DNA of 64,000 nucleotides from Sarcocystis neurona. Lineage: Eukaryota; Apicomplexa; Conoidasida; Eucoccidiorida; Sarcocystidae. Positions 62,970 to 64,000 of the stretch are shown here, one piece after another. The notes beneath the pieces are model-generated. The model saw only the letters and a program-made list of their open reading frames with translations. It ran no database searches and was not told the DNA's origin. Every line of letters begins with the position of its first letter. Positions within the stretch are counted from its first letter, which is position 1. Location: the NCBI GenBank assembly GCA_000727475.1, contig KL647294.1, positions 2,102,163 through 2,166,162 on the forward strand. Reading direction: 5' to 3'. Position numbers and translations under genes: made by a program.

Positions 62970-64000
62970 GTACATACGTCCACCGACTGTACGTACACCC
63001 CGCCGACACGTCGTCGTCGCGGACGCGACACTGCTGCCGCGACAGCGGGTAGAAAAAGCAGCTTCTTGTGTACTCTTCAGTGCGACGAGTCATCATGCGA
63101 GGAGACTTCCTTTTCTGCCCGGCTGGAGAACAACTCTCGAGTGCTTGCCAGTCTGCTGCTGTCATGCGAGGAAGAGACTTCTTCTCCTGCCAGAGTGTCC
63201 AAGTGGGGGCGAAACGACGAATTTCTTGGGGGGTGCTGGGGGGAAGTCAGCAGCAGGAGAAGGCGGAGGACGCGCCAGTGCCTCGTGGCCCTCACACGCC
63301 ACACGGCAATTTGCAGACGGCTGTGGGGCGGAGACATCTCTTCTTCCCGTCTCCGTCTCCGTCTCTCTTTGAATTCGACCACACCTCTGTGCACGCAGCC
63401 CCACACCAACGCATATGTATCCACTTTTGGGTCGATCTATATGTCTATCGATACATACACACATATATATATGTGGACACACATATACACGTATACATAT
63501 ATATATATATGTATATGTATATTTATAGACATATGTAGGCAAGTAGCACCGAATCGTGGGGCGTGAAGAGAATATGTATGTGGTTCTGCTGCGCACGTTC
63601 CGTGTGGGCGCGGTGAGAAGTAGAAACGGGTGCAGACGTCGGCGAGGGGTACTCTGCTGCTTATCGTGTGGGTGTACGTACACCTCAAAGCTGGTAAGAC
63701 ACCTCAGAACGGGGGGTCCTCGTGGTGTGTGACGTCGCTTTGCTTCCCACTGTTTGAAACAGCACCGCGGATAGGTGTGGGGGGTGTCCACATTTATATC
63801 CTCGTCTTGTGCGGTCTTCCACCGTACACAAAAGTTCTTCCCTGACGATCAGCTGCCTGCTTCTTCTTGTCACTACTAGCAAATATACATGCGCCTGCAT
63901 GCACACATACACGTATATATATATATATATATACATACGTAGATCTCTCTCTTTCTCTCTGTATCTCTCTGTATATATATATATATATATATATATAGTA
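62970..64000. other. right edge of the window, intron of the kinase gene
   Basis: No catalytic-loop or DFG exon is visible, so this is taken as intron. 63.0-63.4 kb is mixed sequence with open frames but no motif. A GGTGTACGTACACC palindrome lies near 63672. 63908-64000 is (TA)n with CTCT interruptions. Confidence 0.5.

Noticed and set aside
1..64000. Telomere-like heptamer repeats, CRISPR array, insertion sequence, rRNA
   Set aside because: Looked for on both strands; no tandem TTTAGGG, no regularly spaced identical direct repeats with unique spacers, and no transposase or rRNA motif were seen.

Overview
The window looks like nuclear DNA of a coccidian apicomplexan of the Eimeria/Cyclospora type. 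This is inferred from gene structure and composition, not from a database match. Genes are split into many small exons (27-400 nt) by introns of 0.2-3 kb with GT-AG borders. Two genes carry very large Gln/Ala/Ser/Glu homopolymer tracts written in CAG/GCA/AGC triplets. Introns and intergenic DNA are full of TA/GTATAC simple repeats and CTG/CAG tracts. No bacterial-style operons, rRNA, tRNA, CRISPR array or recognisable transposase were found.

Four genes could be rebuilt from splice sites, reading-phase continuity and family motifs, and one more is partly supported. (1) Minus strand, 69-4439: an alpha/beta-hydrolase of the YqiA/UPF0227-like kind, running off the left edge. (2) Plus strand, 9910-25226: an 11-exon orthologue of Kintoun/DNAAF2, a PIH1-CS dynein assembly factor, with a Gln/Ser-rich tail of about 860 residues. 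(3) Plus strand, about 26.4-28.6 kb: fragments of a WD40-repeat gene. (4) Minus strand, 30123-45237: a 9-exon P5/PDIA6-type protein disulfide isomerase with two CGHC sites and a C-terminal KDEL. (5) Plus strand, about 54.3 kb to beyond the right edge: a cyclin-dependent-kinase-like gene of the CDK9/12/13 type, with a long Gln/Ala-rich N-terminal exon.

Between the hydrolase and Kintoun (4.9-9.9 kb) there are phase-consistent candidate exons of two unrecognised genes, plus-strand 4942-5731 and minus-strand 5869-6597. The 45.2-54.3 kb stretch is mostly low-complexity DNA: CTG tandem repeats, an ACT/CTA microsatellite of about 560 bp and a duplicated TA-rich unit. It holds at most isolated candidate exons.

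The genes do not form a pathway. Kintoun points to cytoplasmic assembly of axonemal dynein for flagellated male gametes. The PDI acts in ER oxidative folding. The kinase probably acts in transcription or the cell cycle. The most interesting non-gene structures are a 160-bp inverted repeat with arms in the two introns flanking Kintoun exon 10, a GC-AG intron in the PDI gene, a spaced array of GGTGTA-N2-TACACC palindromes in PDI intron 1, and opposite CAG/CTG orientation between exons and introns of the kinase gene.
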